The position numbers and the translations under genes are program-made. From positions 27,334 through 91,333 of the forward strand of contig NZ_FOKE01000017.1 of assembly GCF_900112065.1 (NCBI RefSeq): 64,000 nt of DNA. Reading direction: 5' to 3'. Shown piece by piece: positions 1 to 7,702 of the stretch. The notes under the pieces were generated by a model, which searched no databases, was not told the origin of the DNA, and saw nothing but the letters and a program-made list of their open reading frames with translations. Positions within the stretch are counted from its first letter, which is position 1; each line of letters opens with the position of its first letter. Origin of the DNA: Cohnella sp. OV330 (GTDB lineage Bacteria; Bacillota; Bacilli; Paenibacillales; Paenibacillaceae).

Positions 1-958
1 CGCCCCCGATGTCGACGCGGGCGACTTCCGGCCGCGCTGCGGTCAGTATCGCCACGATCTCTTCCACCTGCTCGAATCGAGCCTGGGCATGCGGTCCTGC
101 AAGACCATTTAATATTAGTTTAATCATTCTGCGTTGTAAAGCAAGGTGAAACCCCCGAACGAGACGCACGTCGAGCCGCCATCCCCCGCCCGAGCGCGTG
201 GCCCCCGCGGCCAGCGCGCGACGGGCTTCGGCTTCCATATATTCGTCGTCAGCCGAGGCGAGCTCGGCTAGGCGGACCAACCCGGCGCGCAGGTCCGGAT
301 TGTACCGTTCGAGATAGGGAAGCGCTTCGAGCCGAATCGCATTCCGGACATAATGCGTCTTGGCATTGCTGCTGTCCGTCGCGAACGGCACGCCGTGCCG
401 CTCGTTGTATGCGAGCAGCTCGCCTTTGGTTATACGCAGCAGGGGGCGAATGAGTTCCAACTCTTCCTCGGCACGCCGCATGGGAATGCCTGCCAGTCCG
501 GTCACGCCGCTCCCGCGCAGCATCCGCATGAGCACCGTCTCCGCCTGATCGTCCGCATGATGGGCGATCGCGATCGTCTTGGCGCCGTGGCGCCGCGCGA
601 CGTCGCGCAGGAACGCGTATCTCCGCTCCCGGGAGGCGGCCTGCGAATTCAGGCCCGTCGCTTCGATGTACGCGGGCATATCGATCTCGGCCAGCTCGAA
701 CGGAATCCCCCAGGCAGCGGCGGTCTCGCGCACGAGCGCCGCTTCGGCATCGGACTCCGTCCCGCGGAACCCATGGTTGACGTGCGCCGCGATGACGAGC
801 GAGCCGTCCCGGACGGCCGAGGCCTGCAGCAAATGGAGCATCGCCATCGAGTCCGGTCCGCCGGAGACGCCGGCGACGATGCGCGCGCCGGGACCGATGC
901 CGAACGTATCCCTCAGCGACCTCGCGATCCGGACGGCCAAATCGTCTTGCGCCTCCAC
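1..958 (-). CDS. tilS: tRNA(Ile)-lysidine synthase TilS (3' end cut by window)
   Basis: TilS ligates lysine to C34 of the CAU-anticodon tRNA-Ile, changing codon reading from AUG to AUA; it acts in the cytosol. The PP-loop motif VSGGPDSMAML lies near the N-terminus (about residues 35-45) and is diagnostic. The frame stays open to the window edge, giving about 319 residues, so the C-terminal part is missing. I chose the GTG at 958 because a GGGGGAAG ribosome site sits five bases upstream; a TTG at 973 is possible. It follows the yabT-like kinase by 23 bases, as in Bacillus subtilis, where hprT and ftsH come next beyond this edge. The identification is firm; only the start is uncertain. Confidence 0.92.
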   Translation of the reverse strand, partial: MEAQDDLAVRIARSLRDTFGIGPGARIVAGVSGGPDSMAMLHLLQASAVRDGSLVIAAHVNHGFRGTESDAEAALVRETAAAWGIPFELAEIDMPAYIEATGLNSQAASRERRYAFLRDVARRHGAKTIAIAHHADDQAETVLMRMLRGSGVTGLAGIPMRRAEEELELIRPLLRITKGELLAYNERHGVPFATDSSNAKTHYVRNAIRLEALPYLERYNPDLRAGLVRLAELASADDEYMEAEARRALAAGATRSGGGWRLDVRLVRGFHLALQRRMIKLILNGLAGPHAQARFEQVEEIVAILTAARPEVARVDIGG

Positions 959-981
959 TCGTACTTCCCCCAATTCCCGTT

Positions 982-1905
982 CTATTGAAGCAGCCAGAAA
1001 GCGGCGGCGGATACGCACAGCAAGAGAGAGGCGGCGAACAAGCCCGCCATCCATCCAGGCACCTTGCCCCGGCTCAGATGGACGGCTTCTTCCGCGGCGG
1101 CGCGCATCCGATCGCGCCAATAATCGGACGCCTCCCGGGCGTCCTTGAACTTGCCGTAGAGGGCCAGCTCCATCCAGCTCTCCATCTTCTTCAGCTCGGC
1201 ATGGCTGCGGACCAGCGCCATCAGCTCGCGCGGATGCCGATTCTGCGGCAGCAGCATCTTGGTCATATGCAGCAGGCGCTTGCCGTCAAGCGCGTGTATC
1301 CATAGCACGGCCACGGAAAATACGTCGTACGACGGATCCGCCGTCCGGCTGCCGGCCGACCAATAACCGCGGTCGTATACTTCCGTGAACTGGCGTACCG
1401 AACGCCCCATCGCCGTCATGCCCCCGTAATCGACGAGCGAGACGCGCCCGTAATCGGTGACGAGGATATTGTCGCTTTTGACGTCGCCGAACGCCCAGCC
1501 CGCCGCGTGCAGCTCCGCGAGCCGGTTCAGCAGACGATAACCGACGACGCCGTACCAGGCGCCGCCGTGCTCGGCCAAGTACGTCTTCACCGGCACGCCC
1601 GGCACGTATTGCATGACGTAAAACGGCAGGAGCCGGCCCTGCCACTCCGCGTCGTCCACGTCCAGCAGAAAAGGCGGACGCTTCCGCTCCCGCTGGTCCA
1701 GCGAGGCGAGCACGTTCGCTTCGGCTTGAAGGTCTTCGAGCTGCATGCCGATCTTCAGCGCGTAGGTCCGCAGCCCGCTAACCGCCATATAGACTTGCCC
1801 GTTCGCCCCGATCCCGAGCATGCGCTCCAGCCGGTATGAACGTCCGTTCCACTTCCCGCGCAGTACCGTTCCGGCCGGCACGCGCGCGTCAGACGACGTA
1901 GTCAC
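982..1905 (-). CDS. yabT: YabT-like membrane-anchored Ser/Thr protein kinase
   Basis: Hanks-type kinase of about 307 residues. Visible motifs are a glycine-rich loop (GIGANGQVY), the ATP lysine in ALKI, a catalytic loop written GDVKSDNILV (the usual HRD is replaced by FGD), and DYGG in place of DFG. One C-terminal membrane helix anchors it, as in B. subtilis YabT, a sporulation-associated kinase activated by DNA. I placed the start at GTG 1905, which overlaps the end of yabS by 17 bases; an upstream start at 1974 would add 23 residues that do not look kinase-like. The order yabS-yabT-tilS matches B. subtilis. The altered HRD and DFG motifs are common in this subfamily, so activity is likely but unproven. 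Confidence 0.85.
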   Translation of the reverse strand: MTTSSDARVPAGTVLRGKWNGRSYRLERMLGIGANGQVYMAVSGLRTYALKIGMQLEDLQAEANVLASLDQRERKRPPFLLDVDDAEWQGRLLPFYVMQYVPGVPVKTYLAEHGGAWYGVVGYRLLNRLAELHAAGWAFGDVKSDNILVTDYGRVSLVDYGGMTAMGRSVRQFTEVYDRGYWSAGSRTADPSYDVFSVAVLWIHALDGKRLLHMTKMLLPQNRHPRELMALVRSHAELKKMESWMELALYGKFKDAREASDYWRDRMRAAAEEAVHLSRGKVPGWMAGLFAASLLLCVSAAAFWLLQ

Positions 1906-2641
1906 TCCGCATCCCGTCCGTATCGTCGCGCCTCTCAGGCGCGGTTTGCTGCGGTTCTGTTTCCAGTTTACCACAAGTTTCCCGGAAAAACTCCACCACG
2001 CGCAAAAGCGCGGGGCCCGTCGGCGTCGTTCCCTTCATGCTGATGCGTCCGAAAATCTGGCCGATGCGGTCGGCGCGATCCGTCCAGTCCAGGTCCATCA
2101 GACAGGCTTCGTGCGAGCGATCGCCAGGGAAGTGGAAGACCGCGACCGCGCTCTCGCCGCGCCTCGCCTGCAGGCTAAGCGCCAGGTCCCGCACGGCTTC
2201 CTCGACGGCTCTCATCTTCGGCTTCATGCTCGCGCTGGCGTCGATCAGCAGCGCCACGCGCAGCTCCGCCGTTTCGCCCAAGTCTTCCATGACGCGCACG
2301 ATCTCCGCCCGCTTGTCCGGCGGCAGCTCCGCCGCGGAATCGACGCCGAAGATTTGCCGAAGCTCCCTATTGACCTCGCCGCGAATCGTCCCTTGCACCG
2401 TCTGCCGCGTCATCATCTGCACCGTGCGGGACAGCAGCGCCGGCGATACGATCCGGCTCATGCCGCCGCCCGCCCGCGCGATCTCCGCGATCTCGAGCGC
2501 CCCCTGCTCGCCGATGCCTCCCTCGTCCACGATGCCGACGACATTGACGGAGATGCCTTCCGCTTGCGCGATGGACGCCGCGATGGCCGGGCTGTCCCCG
2601 ACATTCGAGCAGCCGTCCGTGATCAGCAGGATTTGTCTCAT
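1889..2641 (-). CDS. yabS: YabS-like von Willebrand factor A domain protein
   Basis: A protein of 250 residues that begins MRQILLITDGCSN, which places the first beta strand and an aspartate/serine of a vWA-type metal-dependent adhesion fold at the very N-terminus. A second vWA-like half follows, with LLIDASASMKPK (DxSxS motif) in the middle. In B. subtilis yabS lies between spoIIE and yabT and is sporulation-induced; its function is unknown. The ATG at 2641 is preceded by GGAGTGAGG at good spacing, so the longer frame reaching 2794 is rejected. It probably forms an operon with yabT and tilS because the genes overlap or nearly touch. Confidence 0.85.
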   Translation of the reverse strand: MRQILLITDGCSNVGDSPAIAASIAQAEGISVNVVGIVDEGGIGEQGALEIAEIARAGGGMSRIVSPALLSRTVQMMTRQTVQGTIRGEVNRELRQIFGVDSAAELPPDKRAEIVRVMEDLGETAELRVALLIDASASMKPKMRAVEEAVRDLALSLQARRGESAVAVFHFPGDRSHEACLMDLDWTDRADRIGQIFGRISMKGTTPTGPALLRVVEFFRETCGKLETEPQQTAPERRDDTDGMRSDYVV

Positions 2642-2756
2642 GCGCCTCACTCCTTCTATCGCTATCATTCTAGCTTCAGTGTCGCCAAGAGAAGTGAGAT
2701 TTAACCGTAGACGCGCGTGGCCCGTTAGGAACGAGAAAGGTAACGAGACGCAAGCG

Positions 2757-3893
2757 TCAGCTTCGAGGCCGCCGCGCATCGTCCGAACTCGCAAGGAGAG
2801 GCCCTCCTTCTCCGCTGCGGTTCCCCCTTTTTAGAAGCGAGATAAGCAAGAGCAGCAGAGGTATGACTACCGTAGGAAGCAACGTCGAAAAAGGACCGAT
2901 CCGGAAATTATAGAAGGAAAGATCGGCCTGATGTACGAAGCTTCTGTGCGACATCGCGAAAAACAAAAGGCCCACAGGCAGCGCCAAGGCGCGAACGTGC
3001 TTCAGGGCGAAGATATGTTCGAACACCTGCATGAATACGAATTGAAGGACGATGATCTCGAACAACGTGAACACGGTCCAAATCCCGATGATCATGATCT
3101 CGATCCGCTCCAGATATTCGCCGAACCTGACAAGCTGTATGGCCGAAAAAAACGGAAAGGTGACGCTCTGAACGAGATTCATTCCCAGGGAGCCGAAGGA
3201 TAAATAAGTCGCCGCGAACAAATAGAGGCCCGAGAGCGACAGCGCGATCAGCGTGCTCGGCAACAACTTCTTGCGATTCGTCACGCGGGAGAACAAAAAG
3301 CAAAAAACGATCGACTTGCCGAAGGGAAAGTACAAGGAAAGTAAACCGCCGAAGGCGATTTCCGGCGCCCGATGCTGAAAAAGCGGCAAGAACGGATTGA
3401 TCGTGACGTTTTTATAAATAAAGACGACGATGACGAGCATGAAAAACAGGAAGAAACACAGCAGCACTTGAACCGTCCGGACGATCGCGCCGAGACCGAG
3501 GCTGGATGCATAGGCGGTCGTCAACGCGATGAGCAGAATAATCTGGCCGGATGAGGTGTTCGGAAGCACGACCGTTCGGTAAAACAAAGTCAACGCTTGA
3601 AAAGCCGCGCCCTGGATTTCCAGAATATACACCAGGTACAGACAAAGACATATCTTCGCAATTTGCTTGCCCAGCAATCGATCGAACACTTCGGTCATCG
3701 ACAAGCCCGGATAATTCCGCTGCGCCAAATACAGGACGGCCAAGACGCCGAACGACATGGCGATTCCGCATAGATACGACAGCCACACGTCCTGCTCGAG
3801 CAGCTTCGCCTCCTGAAGAAACAGGGTCGAGAAGCCCGAAATAAAACTGAATATCAGGCAGATCCACGCGCCGGGGGAAACCTTCTCCTGCAT
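2757..3893 (-). CDS. GerAB-family germinant receptor permease subunit
   Basis: A 378-residue polytopic membrane protein with about ten hydrophobic segments, of the GerAB/ProY spore-germination permease family (amino acid-polyamine-organocation superfamily). The B subunit binds the germinant in the spore inner membrane. It is the last gene of a four-gene operon (A, C, D-like, B). It starts 18 bases after the small D-like gene, so co-transcription is expected. The C-terminus is a short hydrophilic Arg/Gly-rich tail. Which germinant it senses cannot be told from sequence. The family call is firm; assignment to GerA, GerK or another paralogue is not possible here. Confidence 0.9.
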   Translation of the reverse strand: MQEKVSPGAWICLIFSFISGFSTLFLQEAKLLEQDVWLSYLCGIAMSFGVLAVLYLAQRNYPGLSMTEVFDRLLGKQIAKICLCLYLVYILEIQGAAFQALTLFYRTVVLPNTSSGQIILLIALTTAYASSLGLGAIVRTVQVLLCFFLFFMLVIVVFIYKNVTINPFLPLFQHRAPEIAFGGLLSLYFPFGKSIVFCFLFSRVTNRKKLLPSTLIALSLSGLYLFAATYLSFGSLGMNLVQSVTFPFFSAIQLVRFGEYLERIEIMIIGIWTVFTLFEIIVLQFVFMQVFEHIFALKHVRALALPVGLLFFAMSHRSFVHQADLSFYNFRIGPFSTLLPTVVIPLLLLLISLLKRGNRSGEGGPLLASSDDARRPRS

Positions 3894-3911
3894 TTGCTCG
3901 CCTCGTTCCTC

Positions 3912-4145
3912 CTACCTGATTCCCAATTTCTCGAGCATGTAGCTAGAGATCGGGCCGTAGATCCGTTTGTACGCGGACTCCACCGTGGGCATCGATTTTC
4001 CGATGACCGGGGCGCAGTACGCCGCGACGACGACGCACAATAAGAGCACCGCCGCCCCTTCTCGCCCGGACCCGCGTCTTTGCAACGCGATGCAGGCGCC
4101 AATCCCGTACCCGATCGCAATCGCGCACACCGCGTTATTCACCAT
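3912..4145 (-). CDS. Small two-helix membrane protein, GerD-subunit-like (germinant receptor D subunit)
   Basis: A 77-residue protein with two hydrophobic segments (about residues 3-18 and 30-48) and a charged C-terminus ending KLGIR. Its ATG overlaps the 3' end of the GerAC gene by 11 bases, and it is followed at once by the GerAB gene. Several Bacillus and Clostridium ger operons carry a fourth, poorly conserved gene of this size with two membrane helices, called the D subunit, which modulates receptor function. Position, size and topology fit that class. There is no sequence motif to confirm it, so the call rests on context. It is distinct from the lipoprotein called GerD. Confidence 0.6.
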   Translation of the reverse strand: MVNNAVCAIAIGYGIGACIALQRRGSGREGAAVLLLCVVVAAYCAPVIGKSMPTVESAYKRIYGPISSYMLEKLGIR

Positions 4146-5286
4146 CGGACTGCCCCTTCGAGTATTGGATCATGCCCAGTCTGTCGATCTTCACGTCCGC
4201 ATGAACGTTGACCGGCATCGTCGGATAAATATCCTCCCAATTCGCCTTCGCGGCGGCCCAATGCTTGGGATGCCGCTGCGCGAACAACTCGGAGAAGCCG
4301 AGTACGTCCGTACGCACGTCATGCTGAAAATAAGCCAAGCTTTTGTCGATCCTGCGTTCCAGCTCTCTCGACGCCGACTGTTCGAGCTTGCCGATTTCTG
4401 CAGGGTTGTCGAGCGGCAAAGATCGGTCGATCTCCCCCATCGTCGCCGTGAAGCTTAATGCGATGTCGACGCAAGGTCTGCCGTTTCTAAATCCGGTATG
4501 GATGGATTGCCCGACTTCCTTAAAAAATAAGGTTGCGCGATCGGCTTCTTCGCCGACGGAGACGACGAACTCCATGTTTCTCCATCTGTTCTTGTGGGAC
4601 AGCAGTTGAACGACTAGCACGTCGTCGCCCTTTATCCACTGCTTGAATTTTCCTTTATCGAAAACCGCCCCTCCTCCTAAGCTCAGCTCGTCTTTCGCAT
4701 CGGCGGGCAGGCTGGCAATGCCGACCTTTCCGGTAACGAACCCTCTGTAGGGATCAGGCTGCCAGTTCGCGACTTCTTGAATGCTCAGCATGATGCTTTT
4801 TCCCCATTCTTTTTCATTGCGGACCTTGCCCAGCAAATCGTTGGACAACAGGTCTCCGCTGGCGCTCCTGACGTTCAGCTTGTCGGAAGCCTTGCCTTCG
4901 CTCACGATCAAGTAGCTCGATAGACGGACCTGACGATTGCGCATCAGGAAATCCATGATGCCGTAGAAGGAATGCCGGGCGGCTTCCTCTCCGATCAGGG
5001 CGAATTTATTATGCTGCCATATCATTCGGTTTCCGACGAGCCCTCGGAGATTTCTGGCGGTCTCCAGGAGGGAGCTGCCGCTGGCGCTGACGACCCATCC
5101 CGTGAGCTTGGCCGATCTCTCCGTGCTTTGGGATGTCGGCATGACGTTATAGGTGGACAGCGTGTAACGGTTCGTCTTTTCGTCGTAATCGATGCCCACG
5201 GCCATGATCAGCGTCAGATCGCTGATCTCCGTAACGTCCGGCGAGCAGCTTGCGGCGAGCGGAAGAAGCAGGCATAGCAGCAGCAT
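4135..5286 (-). CDS. GerAC-family germinant receptor lipoprotein
   Basis: Ger(x)C lipoprotein subunit of a spore germinant receptor. A hydrophobic signal ending LPLAASC gives a lipidated cysteine, followed by the usual GerAC body (TEISDLTLIMAVGIDYD). From the ATG at 5286 the protein has 383 residues, but the signal then lacks its positive N-region and no good ribosome site is present. Upstream, the frame stays open without ATG, GTG or TTG. A CTG at 5325 sits eight bases after AGGGGGG and would add a basic segment (KRKRAGFKR) typical of lipoprotein signals. It would also overlap the GerAA stop. I list the ATG; the CTG start is a real alternative. Confidence 0.9.
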   Translation of the reverse strand: MLLLCLLLPLAASCSPDVTEISDLTLIMAVGIDYDEKTNRYTLSTYNVMPTSQSTERSAKLTGWVVSASGSSLLETARNLRGLVGNRMIWQHNKFALIGEEAARHSFYGIMDFLMRNRQVRLSSYLIVSEGKASDKLNVRSASGDLLSNDLLGKVRNEKEWGKSIMLSIQEVANWQPDPYRGFVTGKVGIASLPADAKDELSLGGGAVFDKGKFKQWIKGDDVLVVQLLSHKNRWRNMEFVVSVGEEADRATLFFKEVGQSIHTGFRNGRPCVDIALSFTATMGEIDRSLPLDNPAEIGKLEQSASRELERRIDKSLAYFQHDVRTDVLGFSELFAQRHPKHWAAAKANWEDIYPTMPVNVHADVKIDRLGMIQYSKGQSDGE

Positions 5287-5326
5287 GCGTTTGAAACCCG
5301 CTCGTTTTCTTTTGCAGGGCTCCAGG

Positions 5327-6769
5327 CTAAGAACCCCCCTTATTCCGGATTCGGTACTTAGCAGGAGGCAGGATGAATTGTTGAAGCGTCGCTCTCCACC
5401 CTTTGCCGCTAACCGGGTTCAAAAAGGGCACGCCGCATGACCGAAGGGAGCATAGATGAAAAAGAAGCGCGAGGAAACCCAGCGAAATGCCCAATACGCC
5501 GATATAAGCCGCGAGCAGCATGAACGGAAACCGAAGCATTCTAAACGATAACGCGGTGCTGAAGGCAGGGATCGTAAAAGAAGCGATGCCCGTCGTCGCG
5601 ACGACGATGACCATCGGACGCGACACGATCCCCGATTGAACGGCGGCTTCCCCGATGACCAAGGCGCCGACGATGCTGACGGACTGACCGACGGCCCTCG
5701 GCAGTCGCAAACTGGCTTCCCGCAGAATTTCGAACGAGACTTCCATCAGGATCGCTTCGACAAAGGTCGGAAAAGGAACGCCCGCCTTGGAGGAGAGGAA
5801 AGCCATCATGAGCGGCGTCGGAATCATTTCCAAATGGAAAGTCGTCACCGCAATATACAAGGCGGGACCGAATAACGAGATAAATAAAGTAATCAGCCGG
5901 AGGACACGGAGAAAGTTAGCGAAATAAAACCGTTCGTAGAGATCTTCGCTGGGGTGCATCATCTCGAAAAAGGTGGTCGGCACGATCAGCGCGATCGGCG
6001 TTCCGTCCGAGATGATCGCCGCTTTGCCTCGATTCAAGGCCGTGACGACGCGATCGGGACGCTCCGTGTTCAACACTTGGGGAAAAGGCGACCATGTGTT
6101 GTCTTGTATCCATTCTTCGATTTGGGTGTTCGCGATCAGGATGTCGAGTCGAATTTTATCCATCCTGCTTTTCAGTTCGTTTAGAACGTCGGGGTCGATT
6201 TTTTTCTCGAGATAAAGCAACGTGACGCGCGTTTGGCTTTCGGTTCCCACGAGATAGCTGATCGTCTTCAAATCCGGCGTTTTTAACTTTCTGAATATCA
6301 AGCTTAGATTGGTATGCAGATCTTCGATAAAGCTCTCGCGCGGACCTCTGACATTGACCTCGATCTTCGGCTCTTCGATCGCGCGGGTCTCGTATCCGGG
6401 AAGCTTGATTCCGTATGCGGACGAATGATTGTCGACAAACAGGAGGATCCCGGCGTCGGCGATGAATGCCGCTGCGTCTCCGATCAGCGGTATGGACGCA
6501 ACGCTTCCTACCGTATGCAAAGAGTCCAGGATCGTGCCGCCCGATGCCTGATCGAGCCGGCTTTGATCCTCGCTGATCTTGCGGATTATGAATTCGTTTA
6601 AGGCTTTTTCATCGATGAGCACGTTTATATATACAAGAATCGCACGTTCGTTATCCGTGCCGCTTATATCCCGTACGACCAAGTATTCATTTTGATCGAA
6701 TAACTGCCGTATGAAAAGCACATTGCTTGCAGCGGACGTTTGAACGGGTATTTGCTTGTCCTCCATCAT
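5327..6769 (-). CDS. GerAA-family germinant receptor subunit
   Basis: A 480-residue A subunit of a spore germinant receptor. It has a large soluble N-terminal region (about residues 1-260, containing PGYETRAIEEPKIEVNVRGPRESF, typical of GerA proteins), then four to six membrane helices and a short cytoplasmic tail. It is the first gene of the operon gerAA-AC-D-AB, the order seen in many Paenibacillaceae. Start: two ATGs lie at 6769 and 6766 behind GGGCGG; an upstream TTG at 6805 has no properly spaced ribosome site. A forespore sigma-G-type promoter lies about 55 bases upstream, as expected for a receptor made in the forespore. Confidence 0.92.
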   Translation of the reverse strand: MMEDKQIPVQTSAASNVLFIRQLFDQNEYLVVRDISGTDNERAILVYINVLIDEKALNEFIIRKISEDQSRLDQASGGTILDSLHTVGSVASIPLIGDAAAFIADAGILLFVDNHSSAYGIKLPGYETRAIEEPKIEVNVRGPRESFIEDLHTNLSLIFRKLKTPDLKTISYLVGTESQTRVTLLYLEKKIDPDVLNELKSRMDKIRLDILIANTQIEEWIQDNTWSPFPQVLNTERPDRVVTALNRGKAAIISDGTPIALIVPTTFFEMMHPSEDLYERFYFANFLRVLRLITLFISLFGPALYIAVTTFHLEMIPTPLMMAFLSSKAGVPFPTFVEAILMEVSFEILREASLRLPRAVGQSVSIVGALVIGEAAVQSGIVSRPMVIVVATTGIASFTIPAFSTALSFRMLRFPFMLLAAYIGVLGISLGFLALLFHLCSLRSCGVPFLNPVSGKGWRATLQQFILPPAKYRIRNKGGS

Positions 6770-6823
6770 CCCACCGCCCTGAACCGTTCTGCGGCGCGCC
6801 TTCAACCCGCCTTGTCGCCCGAT

Positions 6824-6853
6824 TATTATGGGAAAAATGCCTTTCTGTTATTC
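6824..6853 (-). promoter_or_regulatory. Sigma-G-type promoter of the ger operon
   Basis: On the minus strand GAATA (6849-6853) is separated by exactly 18 bases from CATAATA (6824-6830). This fits the sigma-G pattern gHATR-N18-CATnHTA at every position. It lies upstream of gerAA with no other gene between, and ger operons are sigma-G dependent in Bacillus. Confidence 0.75.
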
Positions 6854-6904
6854 GCTTTGAAATTTTAGACATGCCGGCCGCTCGTCAACGGCTGCCCATA
6901 CGCA

Positions 6905-6930
6905 AAAGAGACCCCGCGGGGTCTCTTTGA
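6905..6930 (-). terminator. Rho-independent terminator after the 244-residue gene
   Basis: A nearly perfect hairpin (AAAGAGACCCC / GGGGTCTCTTT) followed on the minus strand by a T-rich run. It closes the 903/244-residue gene pair and separates it from the ger operon promoter. Confidence 0.8.
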
Positions 6931-6955
6931 AAATCGATTATGCCGACTTCTGCTT

Positions 6956-7690
6956 CTACCGCCTGCCGATCCGGTCGATCTGGCGCACGTCCGCGAGCAG
7001 CGCGTCGATGACTTTTGCGGACGATTCCGCCCGCGCCCGCGTGTCCTGCACCTTGGTCATCAGATCGAACTGGATGAACTCGACCCGCTTCTTCGCGGCC
7101 CCGATGAATACTTGCTGCGCCGGCGTCTCGGGCTTCATGGCGTTCAGCTTGTCGAGGATCGCCTGCGCCTGCTGCCGCGTATCCTGCTCCATCGCCCTGC
7201 CGAAGGCGGCTGCATCGGACAGCCCGGCCAAGGCCAGCTCCGCGGCCTGCTGATAGTTATCGAGCAGCCCGTCGTACAGCGCCGAAGCTGCGGGATCGGC
7301 CGCGATCTCGAGGATGACGATCGGATTGCGCAGCTCGGAGAGCGGATCCGGCGGAAACGTCGACGCCGCGTCGATCAGCTCGCCGGTCTCCCGCAGAAAA
7401 CCGTCGATATTTACGCGAATGCCCTCGATCTCCTGCTCGATCGGCTCCAGCTTCTCGACAGCGTACAGCACTTGGGCGAGGTACTGAACGTGCGCTTTAT
7501 GGTACCGGAAAAAGTGATTCGTATAAGGACCGCCGCCTGCCAACTTGGCGAGCTTCTTGAGCAGGGACATTGCGCCCTGCATGGCGTATTGCAGCTTTTT
7601 CTTGTCGTAGACGGCCTTCGCCGTGCGGAGGAGCGACTTCTCCTCCAGCACTTTTTCCTCGTTGCGCTTGATCTTGAGTGCGTCTCCCAT
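6956..7690 (-). CDS. Hypothetical helical protein, partner of the 903-residue protein
   Basis: I do not recognise this 244-residue protein. It is predicted almost wholly alpha-helical, with a charged N-terminus (KIKRNEEKVLEEKSLLRTAKAVYDKKK), a mildly hydrophobic stretch at about residues 36-55 (MQGAMSLLKKLAKLAGGG), and long heptad-like segments with many Ala, Leu and Glu. There is no signal peptide and no cysteine cluster. It starts 12 bases after the stop of the 903-residue gene and ends at a strong terminator, so the two form a two-gene operon and probably act together. Base composition matches the neighbours. It could be a structural or membrane-active partner; no function is claimed. Confidence 0.7.
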   Translation of the reverse strand: MGDALKIKRNEEKVLEEKSLLRTAKAVYDKKKLQYAMQGAMSLLKKLAKLAGGGPYTNHFFRYHKAHVQYLAQVLYAVEKLEPIEQEIEGIRVNIDGFLRETGELIDAASTFPPDPLSELRNPIVILEIAADPAASALYDGLLDNYQQAAELALAGLSDAAAFGRAMEQDTRQQAQAILDKLNAMKPETPAQQVFIGAAKKRVEFIQFDLMTKVQDTRARAESSAKVIDALLADVRQIDRIGRR

Positions 7691-7702
7691 CGCGGACCCG
7701 CC

